Source: Cryptomeria japonica (lineage: Eukaryota > Streptophyta > Pinopsida > Cupressales > Cupressaceae). Taken from it: 64,000 nt of DNA. Below, in pieces: positions 11,790 to 23,792 of this stretch. The position numbers and the translations under genes are program-made. Location of the stretch: the NCBI RefSeq assembly GCF_030272615.1, contig NC_081411.1, positions 159,975,471 through 160,039,470 on the forward strand. The letters are read 5' to 3'. Under the pieces are notes generated by a model that did not search any database, was not told where the DNA came from, and worked only from the letters and a program-made list of their open reading frames with translations. Position 1 is the stretch's first letter. Each line of letters starts with the position of its first letter.

Positions 11790-13340
11790 CCAGTGTTCCA
11801 TGTTCTTTCTAGAAGCCTTGATTATTGTTGTGGAAGCCTTGGTTATTTCCTTTGTAAGCCTGATTGTGCCCTTTATTACCTCCTTGATGTCTAGAAAGAC
11901 CACTTTGATTACCTTGATAATTTCCTTGATGTGCCTAATAATTCCTTTGCATCTGATTGTTCTTATTCCTTAAATAAGTAATTTTAGTTGATAACTTTTT
12001 GACTTGGTCAATCAACTCTTTCATCTCATCCTTCTCTTCCTAAGTTTGAATTGAATTTGTTGTACTTTGGAGGTATATGAGCTATGATGGTGGCACGTGA
12101 GATAACGTTCTTCTTGGGTGAAGCATTAACTGATTAGAGGGTGTTGTTGTCTGCTACATTAGTTGAGGAATCACATTGATAACCATTGTTTGGTGAGATA
12201 AAGCTTGATTGAGGTCGTAGATATGATTGTTAGTCGTGACTGGTCCCATGTGAAGCAAAGGTCTAGAAACACTTTGTCCCAGCTTTTTGCTTATTTCCTT
12301 TGCCTTGGCATATGCTTCATTCAAATTCATTGGAGGAGGATGAGATTGTTGTACAAACATAGAAGTGAGGTTGTCCAATGTAGAATAGTTTATTTCTCTT
12401 GCATCAGCAACAAGATAGGGATCCTGCAATCTAGTGTAAGCCTTTTGGAATCTATTGTTGAATGTATTGATGGGTTCATGTTTCTATCTCTTGACTTCTA
12501 TGAATTGCCTATACAACTTCGAAGGAGTAATAGGAATGCAAAACTTTCTTATGAATCCATCTTTTGATATTTTCCATGATGTTATGGAGCCCATGGGCAA
12601 ATGAATGAACCAATAGAATGCCTCATCTCCCAAAGAATATGGGAAAATTTTGCATGCCACATCTGTGTACTAGATTTGTCTATTACACAAAGAATCATTA
12701 AAGATTTTGATATGCTCCTTCGTTTTTCGATTTGGATCATTAAGATGGAACTTTGAATAGAAGTTCTCGAGACTCTTAGGCAAATCATGATAATTTGCGA
12801 ATTCAATTGGCGATGGATTGGTAACTAACCATGTAGCTCCATTTGGAGTAGGCTGATTTTGAAACTATTTTTATTCCATTGTAGGAATTGCTTGAAGGCC
12901 TAGTTGAAGACTTGGTGATATTGAACTCAATTGATTGTTTGGTTGTGCAACTATTGGGGTCACACTTGGTTGATTGTTAGCCCAAGTTTCCCTTTGAGCT
13001 TGATATTGGTGTGGTGGAGTCTAGAAAAAATTTGAAATATCTTCACCACCTGGTGAATCTTGACTTGTTGTAGCTCCTTTCTTGCCATGTCTTGCCTTTG
13101 GAGCAAAGTCTAGTGCTTGCAACTCTTTAGGTCCAGGAGTGGATCTTAGAATTCTTTGAAGTCTTTTTTGGTGACAATGAGCTGATTCAATCTAGTGTGT
13201 AGCCAATGAGTCCAACCTTTCAAATCTATTGAGGATTTGTGGGAAGGAGTGGAGGTCTTTGATCAAGGGGTGCTCTTTCGTTTGTAGCTTGGATTTCTAA
13301 GGCTTTCTCTTCTTCTTCCTCCAACACAAAGCTCACTCGT
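11790..13340 (-). pseudogene. Ty3-type gag remnant
   Basis: Read on the minus strand with several stops and frame changes. 12830-12440 gives a retrotransposon gag core: NYHDLPKSLENFYSKFHLND, then a K-rich helix, and a block like KIFPYSLGDEAFYWF followed by SITSWK, as in the plant gag domain where an LxGxAxxWF motif precedes W. 12429-12154 continues with a helix ending NEAYAKAKEISKKLGQ. Upstream (13130-12840) the N-terminus is Pro/Gln-rich; downstream (11970-11790) an Asn/Gln/Gly repeat of the NNQGF type precedes where zinc knuckles would be. Pol is missing. It directly follows the long LTR that ends at 13571. Confidence 0.7.
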
Positions 13341-14357
13341 ATGTACTCGATTGCACTCCTCTTCAATTTCCTAGAAAGATTGTTCAATCCTGAGATAATA
13401 TCCTCCTGATCATTTTTAAATCCTTAATTCGACTATAAGATTAGAAATATGTCTCCATGCAGCAACACCATTATGATTCATGTCAAATTGCTTTCCTTGA
13501 CTAGTGATTTCTCCTCAAGTGAAATTTTCCCTCGAATTATGTATCCAAGCCCTCCTTCTAGCATCGATTGTGTTGATAGGTGTTTTATGACCACACCAAC
13601 GCAAAATAAAAATGCCAAAGACATTTTATCCTTTCTTGAGAAAAATTGCCTTTTATGCTAAGATTGCAAAAGTTCATAAAAGTGATTCCAAGGTTCCTAT
13701 GCAAACTTGCGACTTTATGATGGATATAGCTCGTTTAGTATGATGTGTGTTGGTAATCCAAGGGGGACTTATGCTTTTGTTGTTCTTTGATTAAGGTGAA
13801 GATTTGGGATGATATACTCTCATGGAATGTATAAAATGAAAGATATAGAAGATTCTCTTTTTGAATTTTGAAATTCAAAAAAAATGAAATTAAGGATCGG
13901 GTTGGGAATTCTATTCTACTCCTAAGAATTTAAGAGATGGTGAATGATTGGGTGAAATCAAACCACACTTAGGTTTTCCAATGAAAACAACTAGTCAAAG
14001 TGGGTGCAATCTTCAAAGGTTGTGCTTATGATTTTCATACCTTGAATAATTACCGTCAGAATGAACAATATTTATCTAAGGATAGAAGTTAAATATCCAC
14101 AAAAAAAGGTCTCAAACTAACCTTACACAATGAAAAGGAATCATCTATTCATCAAAGGTATGAGAAAAATATTTCACCACTAATCAATGATATCAGATCT
14201 TTCATTCACTAAATAACTTCGAAAGAAACAAATTCTATTTTTTATTTTGAAGGATAGGAAACCATGCAAGTTCAAGACAACACAAATATCTTGGCAATAT
14301 TTCAACAACAATTTTATAATATCTCTCCTTATTAAAAATGAAGGGGGTAAATCCCTT

Positions 14358-14364
14358 TATATAG
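14358..14364 (-). promoter_or_regulatory. LTR TATA box (gag promoter)
   Basis: The minus strand reads CCTATATAAAGGG, 790 bp before the LTR end at 13571. The related LTR 56594-61290 has CACTATATAAG at the matching place, 865 bp from its end. Confidence 0.6.
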
Positions 14365-14478
14365 GCATTCAAAAGGCAATGAGAGCAAACTCTAATTAGG
14401 GTTTCAAAGTAGATGACCACCTTTTATGCAAAAAAGAACTAGATTAAAGAACCAATAACTAGATGTCAACTAAGCATC

Positions 14479-17400
14479 AAACACCTCGTCATTTAGAAGT
14501 AAACACCTCTTATCTCTCTCTTTGTTGCCAAATTTAATGAACTTAGACACCACTATCTCGAGTTCATCTACAGAGACACTTGGAGTAGTCTCATACTTGT
14601 ACTCCATGATTGTTGCATCCTTTATGTGTATTGATTGAAAGTCTTCTCCCATGTTGGCTTGAGTTCCTGAATCTTGTTCATGAAATTGATGAATATGCAA
14701 ATGTCATCCAAGCGACTCCCTAGGAAATAACTCATGTCCTTGAAAAGGTGCTCCTTGACCTTGCTCTTCAAATTATATGTGGTCATCTCCTTATCTCCCA
14801 TTTTTTGCACAAATAATGCCTACGTTGAGGAGAGGATTTCCATCTCAATTTCTTTGAGTATCCTTCTTAGCCCCCGACTAATTCTTCATTTGATTTCTCA
14901 AAGGATTCCTTTCCTAATATCATTGTGCAGTACCACCTAGAGAAGTCATATGCTTCATTTTCCCTAATTACCCCTCCTTCTATCAATGCGTCTCGAGGAA
15001 TCTTCATCAATGCTCCTAGGATGGGATAGTCTTGTCTTGGTAGATATGAGTGTCTTCTCGAGCATGATCAATATCTTGGATTAAATTGAGGATGGCCAAA
15101 ATCCTGTTATACATCTGCACTAGTCTTAAATGAATGTATTCACCTCTTTGTGAACTTTTTTGAACCAATTTTAGTTCCCTAGGAAATTATTTTCATTTCT
15201 TCAAGGCCTTCAACTGATTCCCTTGGAAGGGTAGTGGGAGGAATGAATGTCTCATCTTCATGTCTAACTAGCTTCATTAGGCAATAAACATATCCACCTA
15301 AGGCTTTATGGTCAAGCTTCAAATTCTTATATTTTCCTTCAAATGCCCTGATTTAATCTTTCAATGCTTGAGTGGAGTCATCAAAATCCTCAATGGCTTC
15401 TACTCTTGAAGTAGGTCTTAAATCAATCTCTATTACATCATACTCCTCTGGAGTGATTTCATCCTTTGTCTTGTCTACTCTAGGAACTGTAATATGTAGA
15501 ATCTTTGATCCTAATCCTCCTATTGTGGTTTGGGAGAACTTCTTAGCTCTCTTACTTTCTTCTGAAATGTTTATCTAGCTAAGGAGCTCTTCTGATTCTA
15601 CCACTAGATCACCATCCTCTTCTGTATCTTTTCTCATTCGATCTTTTAGCCACATTGGCAGTTTTAACAACTGACTATGTGCTTCCATCTGTTCTTGTTG
15701 TCCTAGCAAAGTTTCATCCTCAAGGAAATTTCCTTTGGAAAAGGGGAAATTGGGATTCCCCAAGCCTCCCACTTCTCTTGTTGTATCATGTTGGTCAAAG
15801 AAGTCCATGATATTTAGATCTTCATCCTGATGGGGTTCCTATTGAACATTTCCTTAGTGAAGAGAATCCATCGAAGCATTTACACTCTACTTGCTAGGTA
15901 CACTAGACTCAATCTCCATTTAGCTTTCATTTTTGGGTCTAGATATCTTTTCTCCTATAAATAGGTGCACTTCTTCTATGCTTGGAAAACTTTTTGGTGA
16001 TGATTGAGATGTCATTGTCTTTTGCTTCTTCGAGTTTGGTCTTGTACTTGGTGTATTTTTCTTCATTGCCTTCCTTGAACTTATACTTTTGGCAATCTCC
16101 TTATCATTCCTTTGACTATTATTTTCCCGTTGACCATTTTCATCCTTAGCAAATCATCCTGTGTTTCCTCAATAATCCCATCCTGAGTGTATCGCTATTC
16201 AGGATAACCCATCAAATCATATATCAATTGAGTACCTTGTTCTTGAAATATGCTAACTTTCCTTTCAATCCATATCTTGGTTCTTTTAGTCATTGGTCTT
16301 GTCAAGGCGTCAAGATCAAATATCTCTAGATCGGTCCAATTTGGTGGAAAAATAGGCTTATTCTTTTCCTTCCCAAAGTTTGTGTGCACTCTATTTTTAT
16401 CTTCACCTAATTGATTAGGCATAAAAAAGAGTTCACATGTTCACACTAGCTTCAACAACAGTTTGGAAAACATTCTTCTTCTAATCTCAAAATCATCTGT
16501 GAAATTTGCTCAATAATCTTCCATGTGTGCTCTATGTCGGCATCTCCAGCCATCTGTAAACCTAATCTTATTACAAGGATCAAAGTTTTCCCTTGCTATG
16601 TATGTGGTGATTTTGTAGAACTAAAACTCCTCAACTAACTTCTTGACTACTGAAAGTGATGGACAAACTTGATATGTAGATCTTCCATGATGAAGGTAAA
16701 TTGTAGTCCTTTCTTTTCTTTGTCTTATAAGTTTTGTCATATATCATCAATTGTCTTGTTACCTTCAGTAGGATCATCTTATCAGTTGTTTTTCTTGGTA
16801 ACCGAAGAGAATTGCCATCAAACCCTTGGACTCTAATGCACATGAGCCTGGGAAATTGGATGAACCATACAACATACTTTTCCACTAATTTTCTAGCCTC
16901 TGAGAATAACCTCCTTGTAGACTTCAAACAATATGCATTGAAAATGCATCGTTCGCTCTCCTATAATAAATAGTGTTGTTCAATTGTAACTGAGGAATGC
17001 ATTCATATACTTTGAACTTTCCTTCACCTACTCCAATCGATCTATGGCATATGAATCTATCATATTTCTAAATTATTACAATCAAATAGACTAAGTATGA
17101 ACTCATGTAGAAAGAACGAGTTTGTTTTAAGTTCCTTCGCTACTCATCCAAGTTATCACTTATCAATCTGCACCTGTCTATAACTTTAATCCTCTTTATC
17201 ACTTCTAGAATGTAGAAGAGCATCCATGGTTCATAGGAATAGGCATGTTGACTTCCCATGAGCATGTTCATCAGGACCACCAAATCATTGTATTCCTACC
17301 TAAAGTCCATTCTAATGAGTTGTTTTGACAATTTAGAATGATGAGGCTAAGGCTTCTCCATCCACTTGTGATTTATAGTAGCTACACATTCATCTTCTCC

Positions 17401-17832
17401 TACATGGTAGAACTTCAATGCTCTCTATTTATTCTTATACTCCATAGAGTGGTATGTGGTGATTCCAAATGCGTTTGAGATTACTCCTGGAGTGAGGTTA
17501 GCTAGCAAGTTTCCATCAAGAGTTGAGATCATTCTTCTCTTCGGATTCTAATATTTTACAAATTCAATGATCAATTATGGACACTGGATGGAAGGAGGAT
17601 ATCCAACTATATGGATGATTCCACTCTCGACTATTGTTTGTGGTACTGCTAAAGGAACTATGCCCTCATGCCCGAACATCCTTTGCATAAAATCTTCTAA
17701 GTTGAATGTCTCAAAGTTGATGTCGCAAACATTTTCCCACTTCATTTGGATTTTGGATTTGAGAAGAAATCCTTTCATTTCCTTCTTGATCAGCATTTGC
17801 CTAGACTCAGTTGTGACCTTGACTTCTGCCAT
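14479..17832 (-). pseudogene. Unidentified ORF inside the long LTR, broken
   Basis: About 1100 codons from ATG at 17832 to TAG at 14479, with many stops and at least four frame changes. The start MAEVKVTTESRQ is followed by WENVCDINFETFNLEDFMQR and a block LLANLTPGVISNAFGITTY. The pattern 'TPGVIxxxFGI' is loosely like the start of plant PMD and Athila-type extra ORFs, but this is weak. Later parts are charged and helical (LKSKVKEHLFKDMSYFLG; DDICIFINFMNKIQELKP). No protease, RT, integrase or zinc knuckle is visible. The sense is the same as the LTR's, and a TATA box lies 377 bp upstream of the ATG. Function unknown. Confidence 0.5.
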
Positions 17833-18208
17833 TCAATTTATTGGAATTCCAATGATAAATAATGTTAAAATCATTTCTTTTTAAACTTGAAAATTTTATT
17901 AATCCACCCTATGGTATAATATTTCATCACAAGGATTAATAAAATATAAATTCAAAATTCTTGAGTGCAAGGAAAAATGAACATGTCCATAGCGTGATTT
18001 TGGCTGGAATGACTGCAAACCTAAAATTCTAAAGTTGGAAAATAAATAAATAAATAACCTTGCTAGGAAGGAATCCCAAACTTAAAATAATGAAGAAGAA
18101 AAATTAATTTGGTCGAATTCACTCCAAACTATCCTTCTCTCCAAAGTCACACCTACTCTTTTGGCTATAAATTTCCAAGTTGTGAGGTTAAATGAATTAC
18201 CAATTTAC

Positions 18209-18215
18209 TTTTATA
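18209..18215 (-). promoter_or_regulatory. TATA box of the internal ORF
   Basis: The minus strand reads CCTATAAAAGTA. It lies about 200 bp past the 73-bp array and 377 bp before the ATG at 17832, so it would place the array in the upstream control region of the internal ORF. Confidence 0.5.
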
Positions 18216-18404
18216 GGCAATTTTGCCTTTTGAATTTGCACTTGTTTGTCTTATTGGTCGATTAAAAGGGAAAACAACCAGTTTGATTTAGGGTTAATCA
18301 ATTTTATTTAAAATTAATTAATTTTTTCTCCATGTGGTGGACTCCACACCCCCAAAATTATTAAAAAATACATTAAAATTTCAATTATTTCTTGTTCCAT
18401 GTTC

Positions 18405-19115
18405 CATATCTTCCTTGGGTGCACTTTAGCTAGGAAGAAGGATTTTTTCTTATGGAAATTCCTTTTCAGAGTCGATTTTCCACTCTTGGGCACACTTTTG
18501 GGCTAGATGAGGATTTTTCCTTTTTGCCAAATTCCTCCTTCAATGAGAATTTCCACTCTTGGGTGCACTTTTAGCCTCGAGGAGGATTTTTCCTTTTCGC
18601 CAAATTCCTCTTTCAATGAGAATTTTCACTCTTGGGTGCACTTTTAGCCTCGAGGAGGATTTTTCCTTTTCACCAAATTCCTCCTTCAATGACAATTTCC
18701 ACTCTTGGGTGCACTTTTGGCCTAGAGGAGGAGTTTTCCTTTTCGCCAAATTTCTCCTTCGATGAGAATTTCCACTCTTGGGAGCACTTTTGTCCTAGAG
18801 GAGGATTTTTCCTTTGTGCCAAATTCCTCCTTCGATGACAATTTTCACCCTTGGGCACACCATTGACCTGGAGGAGAATTTTTCCTTTTTACCAAATTCC
18901 TTTTTCGATGAGAATTTCTACTCTTGGGTGCACTTTTTACTTGGAGGAGGATTTTTACTTTTCGCCAAATTCCTCCTTCAATGATAATTTCCACCCTTGG
19001 GCGGACTTTTGGCCTAGAGAAGGATTTTTCTTTTCGCCAAATTCTTTCTTCGATGAGAATTCACACTCTTGGGCGCACTTTTGGCCTGGAGGAAGATTTT
19101 TTATTCTATACTCAC
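18405..19115. repeat. 73-bp tandem array, about ten units
   Basis: The marker CTTGGG recurs at 18414, 18485, 18558, 18631, 18704, 18777, 18850, 18923, 18996 and 19068: seven steps of exactly 73 bp plus steps of 71 and 72. Each unit has a CGAGGAGGATTTTTCC block, a CGCCAAATTCCTCCTTC block and the marker. AGGAGGA and TCCTCCT form inverted arms about 20 nt apart within most units. Because 73 is not divisible by three and the units lack stops, overlapping open frames appear on both strands; these are repeat artefacts. Confidence 0.95.
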
Positions 19116-19730
19116 TTCTTTTATGCTTTGCATTTCATCTTTGTTAAACTGGACTTGAATTTGGATATCTACTCTATTTATAGTCAACGTTCTAATGTTT
19201 CCAAAAATAGAAACAGCTAAAATAGAAATTTTTGTCCAAATGCAAAATTAGGTCAATCAGGGCCACAATGAAACTTTCTAAAAATAGGAATTGCTAAAAA
19301 TAGAAAGTTCTAAGAAAAACTCAAACTTTACTGGTAGGCCCTTTGAAGTGGAAAGCTTTGTCCAAATGTGAAATTAGGCCAATCGGAGTCACAATGAAAC
19401 TTTCTAAAAAGAGACTTTGCTAAAAATAGAAATTTCTCAGAAAATGCTCACATTTCATTAGTAAACCCTTTCATAGATTCAGTTTTCAATGCAAGCCTTT
19501 TTGTTTAGAACTAACAAGACATAAACCCTAGATGCTCTAAACTTGGAGATGTTTAGTTTTTTTTGCATCACCCTTCAACACTTGAAATTGGGAAAGTCAC
19601 AACGACACTACCAAGAGACTTAAAGAAAACATTTAGGTGAGTGAAATGAGGGGGTCCCCATTTGCAATAGGGTGATGTGTGAAAAGGTCACAACACTACC
19701 AATGTAACTAGCAATGAAAATACATGTATG

Positions 19731-20052
19731 ATGTGGCAGTAGATATTGGGTCACATCGGTGAGAAATTTCTTAGGACCATTCTAAATAAAAATTTGGTTG
19801 TTGATCTTTTTGATTATTCTATTGGAAAAAATGATGTTTGTGAGCATTATGTCTTTGGTAAATAGAATAGATTTTCATTACCTAAAGGAATATATAAGGC
19901 AAAGAGATCAATAACTATTACTCATTCGGATGTGTGTGGTCTAGTGGATGATGTTTCTTTGGGTAAATCTAGGTATTATGTTTCCTTCATTGATGATTTC
20001 TTGACACACATGTAGAGGAGAGAATTTGTTACTTCTAAGATGACAAATTTCA
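19731..20052 (+). pseudogene. Copia pre-integrase/integrase fragment
   Basis: In one frame with three TAG stops: GHIGEKFLRTILNKN (the GAG-pre-integrase motif, normally preceded by LWH), then RFSLPKGIYKAKRSITITHS, DVCGLVDD and SRYYVSFIDDF, the start of the copia integrase core with its first catalytic Asp. The rest of pol is absent. It begins 36 bp from the boundary of the long LTR at 19695, so the LTR element may have inserted next to or into it. Confidence 0.75.
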
Positions 20053-22489
20053 GAGAACAAATTATCGGCTTCTACCTCACTTAAACTGGCACTAAAGGTG
20101 AGCCAAGGGATGAATATCAATAAAATGAATACTTAAACTAAACTATAATATTGCAGAATATAAAAGTATAAACAACATATTAATGATATTCCAATTGTTA
20201 AAAAAGTACAAAAGAGAAAATGTAAATTATACCAAAGAGCTTGTTCAGTCTCGAATTATGGATGCCAATGTGCCATGGGGATGTCTGCACGTCGCACTAT
20301 TGTTTGTATGAACAAAGACTTGAAAACATGCCTAAACTGCACCAGAATTCACCCTTAACCAAGCAGAACTTGTTCGCCAACTACGCACACAGAGACGGGG
20401 GAAAATGTTGGGGTTGTATAGGGGTTTGCCTCAGTCAAACTCCCACTTTGGTGTTTCTACTGACATGGACAACCAGATAAATAGATTGGATAAAAGATAA
20501 ACATAATAGAAACTATCCCCACTTAATGGAGGAAAACCCCTACTACATGAGATACAAGATAAATGATGAATGCAATAGAAACAAAACCTCGCTTGATGGA
20601 GGCAAACCCCTTTTGCAATAGATATGAGATAAAATGACAAGCTAAATGCACCTAGACAATAGATACATTTAGAAATGTGATAATGTAAGATATGCAATGC
20701 TGCAAGATAAGAGATAAGAGAGAAGACAAAGTGTTCCAGCCAAACCCCTTTCTTGAGATAAGAACGTGACAAAACTCAAATGGTGTTGTTGTCGTAAGAT
20801 AATTGCCAAGTATCCACAATGAGAGCCAAGATATATAGAGCTAAGAGAATGAGTGGGTGATTTTTTCTAGGAGTGTTTCAAGAAAGTAGAGAGAAAGTCT
20901 CAAGAGTGGTAGAGTCTAGAGAGACAAATGAACAAGGAAATAAGTTTTTAATGCAATGAACAGACACATGGAGCTATTACAAAGAATTGAAGTCAATGGG
21001 CACACGTCCAAAAAAATCTAATGCAGGATATGCGATTTTGATTCGGGAATCTAACGGGACATTATCGTGACGTGCAGATGTCTGTGTGACGCACTGTTGT
21101 CCTCACCAAATGGTCCCAAATGGGGCTTTGGGGTGATTAGAAGAACTTTGTCATTTGACCTCATGATTTTAAAGTAATGAGATCTTGATCATGAGACTTG
21201 TCATAAATGCACTGAGCACAATGCGTAAATGTCATAAATGCACTGGGCATAACTTAGGACACTATGTTTTGCCCCCACTTTAGTGAACTGATTGATTCAA
21301 GTACACTAAAGTAGTCTAGAAAGATGAATTCATTAAGCCCACGGAGTGCAATAAATGCAGTAAATACCTAACCAAAAAGGATATTGTAGAGGTGGTAGAA
21401 GTCGAGAAGGAAGCCATGAACAATACCCAAAGGTCTTCGTGAAGACCACAATGTTTCGTCGTAAAAATTCGAGTACTACAAAGACCAAAATTTTGTTAGC
21501 ATGAAAAACAAATGAAGCTACTACAATGGGAAGAATGCTTAAGAGGTGTTAGCACAGACAAAAAGTGATAAATTTGATCAAAGTGAGTATATGCCCCCTC
21601 ATGTTTTTCCCCCAACGAGGTGGGGAAAACAAGAAGAAGAACGAGCCAAACGAGCCTCAAAAAGGAGTCGGGACAATTTGGCTATATACTCTAGGGGTGG
21701 GTCCCTAGAAGGGTCATTAGCACTATTCATCTTGAGAATTTTGTTTGAGATTTGTATGGAACCTCAGCAAAAATTCCATGCAGACAAGAGAATTGAGCAA
21801 ACAGGATCGAGGAGTTGTGCACCATAGTGGAGCAGGGCAAGCCGCCAGAGCAAGGGAGTCTCGAATGATGCCCTTCTAGTTCATTTGATGCATTTATTAG
21901 TGATTTTAATTTTTGGTGTAGTGTGGGTGTCCAGAGAACGACTAGGGTCTTATACTGGCATGTGTGTCTCAGACCCGCGTTGTTGTCCAGTGGATGTGTT
22001 GGCGTTTGTAGGACACGCAAGTGTCTAGAGAATAAATGAATTGAGAAAATCAATAGGAGCTATGTTTTCATGCAGACCCTAACGAAGGTCTGGGAGCATA
22101 CTCTGGAAATCTACTCAACGTACTACGGGAGAGAGCAGAGGAGCTGCAAGTAGAAGATAGACAATGATTGTGGAGGGTGGGACTCTGGTGGGTATATCAC
22201 ATGCGAGAGTTTTGCTTCCATGCATTGATGTGGCGAGTGCCTATGGAGAGATGAGATGCAGACACCATGTCATTTCACCTACCCATAGGGGAGATGGCGG
22301 TGACTTTGATAAATGTCTATCACATCTTGACATTACCCATCTATGGCCGATGAGTGACATCGACCATCTCATCAACACATGAGTTACATGCACAATAGGA
22401 GAGGGGCCTAGGTCAGCGATAGATATAACCAACCACATCTACCTTCGAGCACTCAGCCAGGGACAAAGGCTGATACCATTGATTGGGCC
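20053..22489. other. Unassigned repeat-like DNA
   Basis: No credible gene. A motif near GATGTCTGCACGTCGCACT at 20279 recurs in diverged form at 21076, and TGGAGG(C/A)AAACCCC recurs near 20527 and 20597. These suggest LTR fragments of an unrecognised family. Confidence 0.35.
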
Positions 22490-23713
22490 CATCCTGATCA
22501 CCAGCGTTATCATACTTGTGTGAATATTTTCATTGTTGTCATTGATGTCAAATCTGGTTATCTGGCTTGGACCGGATGGTGTATGTTGTTGAAGTTGTAG
22601 TTTTGGTTTTGTTGGAAGATAGGTATGTATGAGATATGAGCAGTAATGCATCGATGATCTACTAGAGTTACTTCTAGAGATGAGAATCCTGAGTTGTACT
22701 TATTTTGGTTCACAATTTGTCCTGGTATCCATTGTGTGAGTTCTGATATCAGTGACATCAGTTATTTTAATCATTTATGTTTCGACATCTATGGTATGTG
22801 TGACATCTATAATTTGGAGTTTGGAGTTGCTATGCTTAGAGTTTTGTGCTTATGGGTCCGTATCTATGGATTCAGTTAACCCCTGTCCTGTTCTAGTAAT
22901 TAAGGTATATGCATCGATGGATGAATTGTGTAAAGGAGGCATGTAGAGATCTTGCAGAGGCCGACTTGGTTATCATGTTTTTGATTAAGTCTTTATTGGG
23001 TAACGTGTTGATTCGAGTACCATATTACTTGTGCTTGGCCAACATATTATCCAAGTGGGTAAGCTTTTTGGTATATATATATGTGCATTTAGCAGATATA
23101 TGGAAGTATGGATAATAAGTGAGTGAGAAGTGGTAGATAAAAGTGCAGTGTGTGAAGTGCATGTTGTGGATGGTGAAGCAGGTTGCATGGAGTCAAAGTG
23201 CAAATAGCATTGCAGTAATCCCTTATCGGATTTGTTGTAGGTGTTTGTGGATAGTGGTACAAACATCTTTTACCAGATTTTCTATAAGTTTTGTGATTTA
23301 TGATCTAAGCTTAATCTAAAACTAATTTCATGCATGTGAAGATGCAACTTTGCTCAGTTCATTTATATCTATTGCAATGAGCATTCTGGTAGTGATTTGC
23401 TTTTGTAATTTGGCAGTGAGCCATCCGACACTAAGCCACCCATTTTGTAAACACCATATAACTAGTTATATTATCTTGAGAGTTAACACTCTCTATGGTT
23501 TTTCCCATTTGGGTTTTCCACATATAAAATTTGGTGTTCCATTTGTGGCTGTGTTTTTCTTGTTTATTCTGCATTTTCTATTTCATTTTGTTGTGCTTAA
23601 TTGAAGAATTTGGTATATCAGTAAAAGGTTTAGAAATTGTGAGAAAAGTTTAGAATCTATGGGAATACTAATCCCCCCCTCTGAGTATTCTGGTCCTTTT
23701 AACCAATCCAACA
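22490..23713 (+). mobile_element. Copia LTR (5' LTR, left end approximate)
   Basis: Ends CCAACA at 23713, two bases before a primer-binding site. It has a TATA box (GTATATATATATG, 23071-23083), the conserved GGTTTTTCCCATTTGGGTTT block near 23490 and the C-rich CCCCCCCTCTGAG block near 23675, features shared with the LTRs ending at 10095 and 31921. A TTGTTGTCATTGATGTC block near 22530 is typical of its first 50 bp, so I place the left end near 22490. Confidence 0.65.
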
Positions 23714-23715
23714 AT

Positions 23716-23732
23716 TGGTATTAGAGCTTTGG
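23716..23732 (+). promoter_or_regulatory. Primer-binding site, initiator Met tRNA type
   Basis: TGGTATTAGAGCTTTGG: one base from the usual TGGTATCAGAGC of plant copia elements. Confidence 0.8.
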
Positions 23733-23792
23733 TCCCTTGCTTGAAAGCTTAATTGCTTGAGGGAGATCCTTGTTGGTTGAATCATCGCACCG

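Larger units (their letters stand above)
13571..19695 (-). mobile_element. Probable 6.1-kb LTR of a Ty3-like element, with internal ORF
   Basis: On the minus strand it starts TGTTGTGACCTTTTCACAC (19695) and ends in TATCAACA (13571), directly before the gag remnant. The start and end both resemble those of the insertion 56594-61290, whose limits are fixed by a target duplication: the first 50 bp are nearly the same, and the last 70 bp share CAAAATAAAA and TATCCT-TCTTGAG blocks. Order on the minus strand: 73-bp tandem array (19115-18405), TATA box (18215-18209), unidentified broken ORF (17832-14479), second TATA box (14364-14358), 790-bp tail. The second TATA box is probably the genuine LTR promoter driving gag, which would put the ORF inside U3. 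The alternative is two nested elements that by chance give the same layout twice. Confidence 0.6.

Noticed and set aside
18540-19220. Six overlapping open frames on both strands of 60-98 codons
   Set aside because: They are readings of the 73-bp tandem array in rotating frames, not genes.
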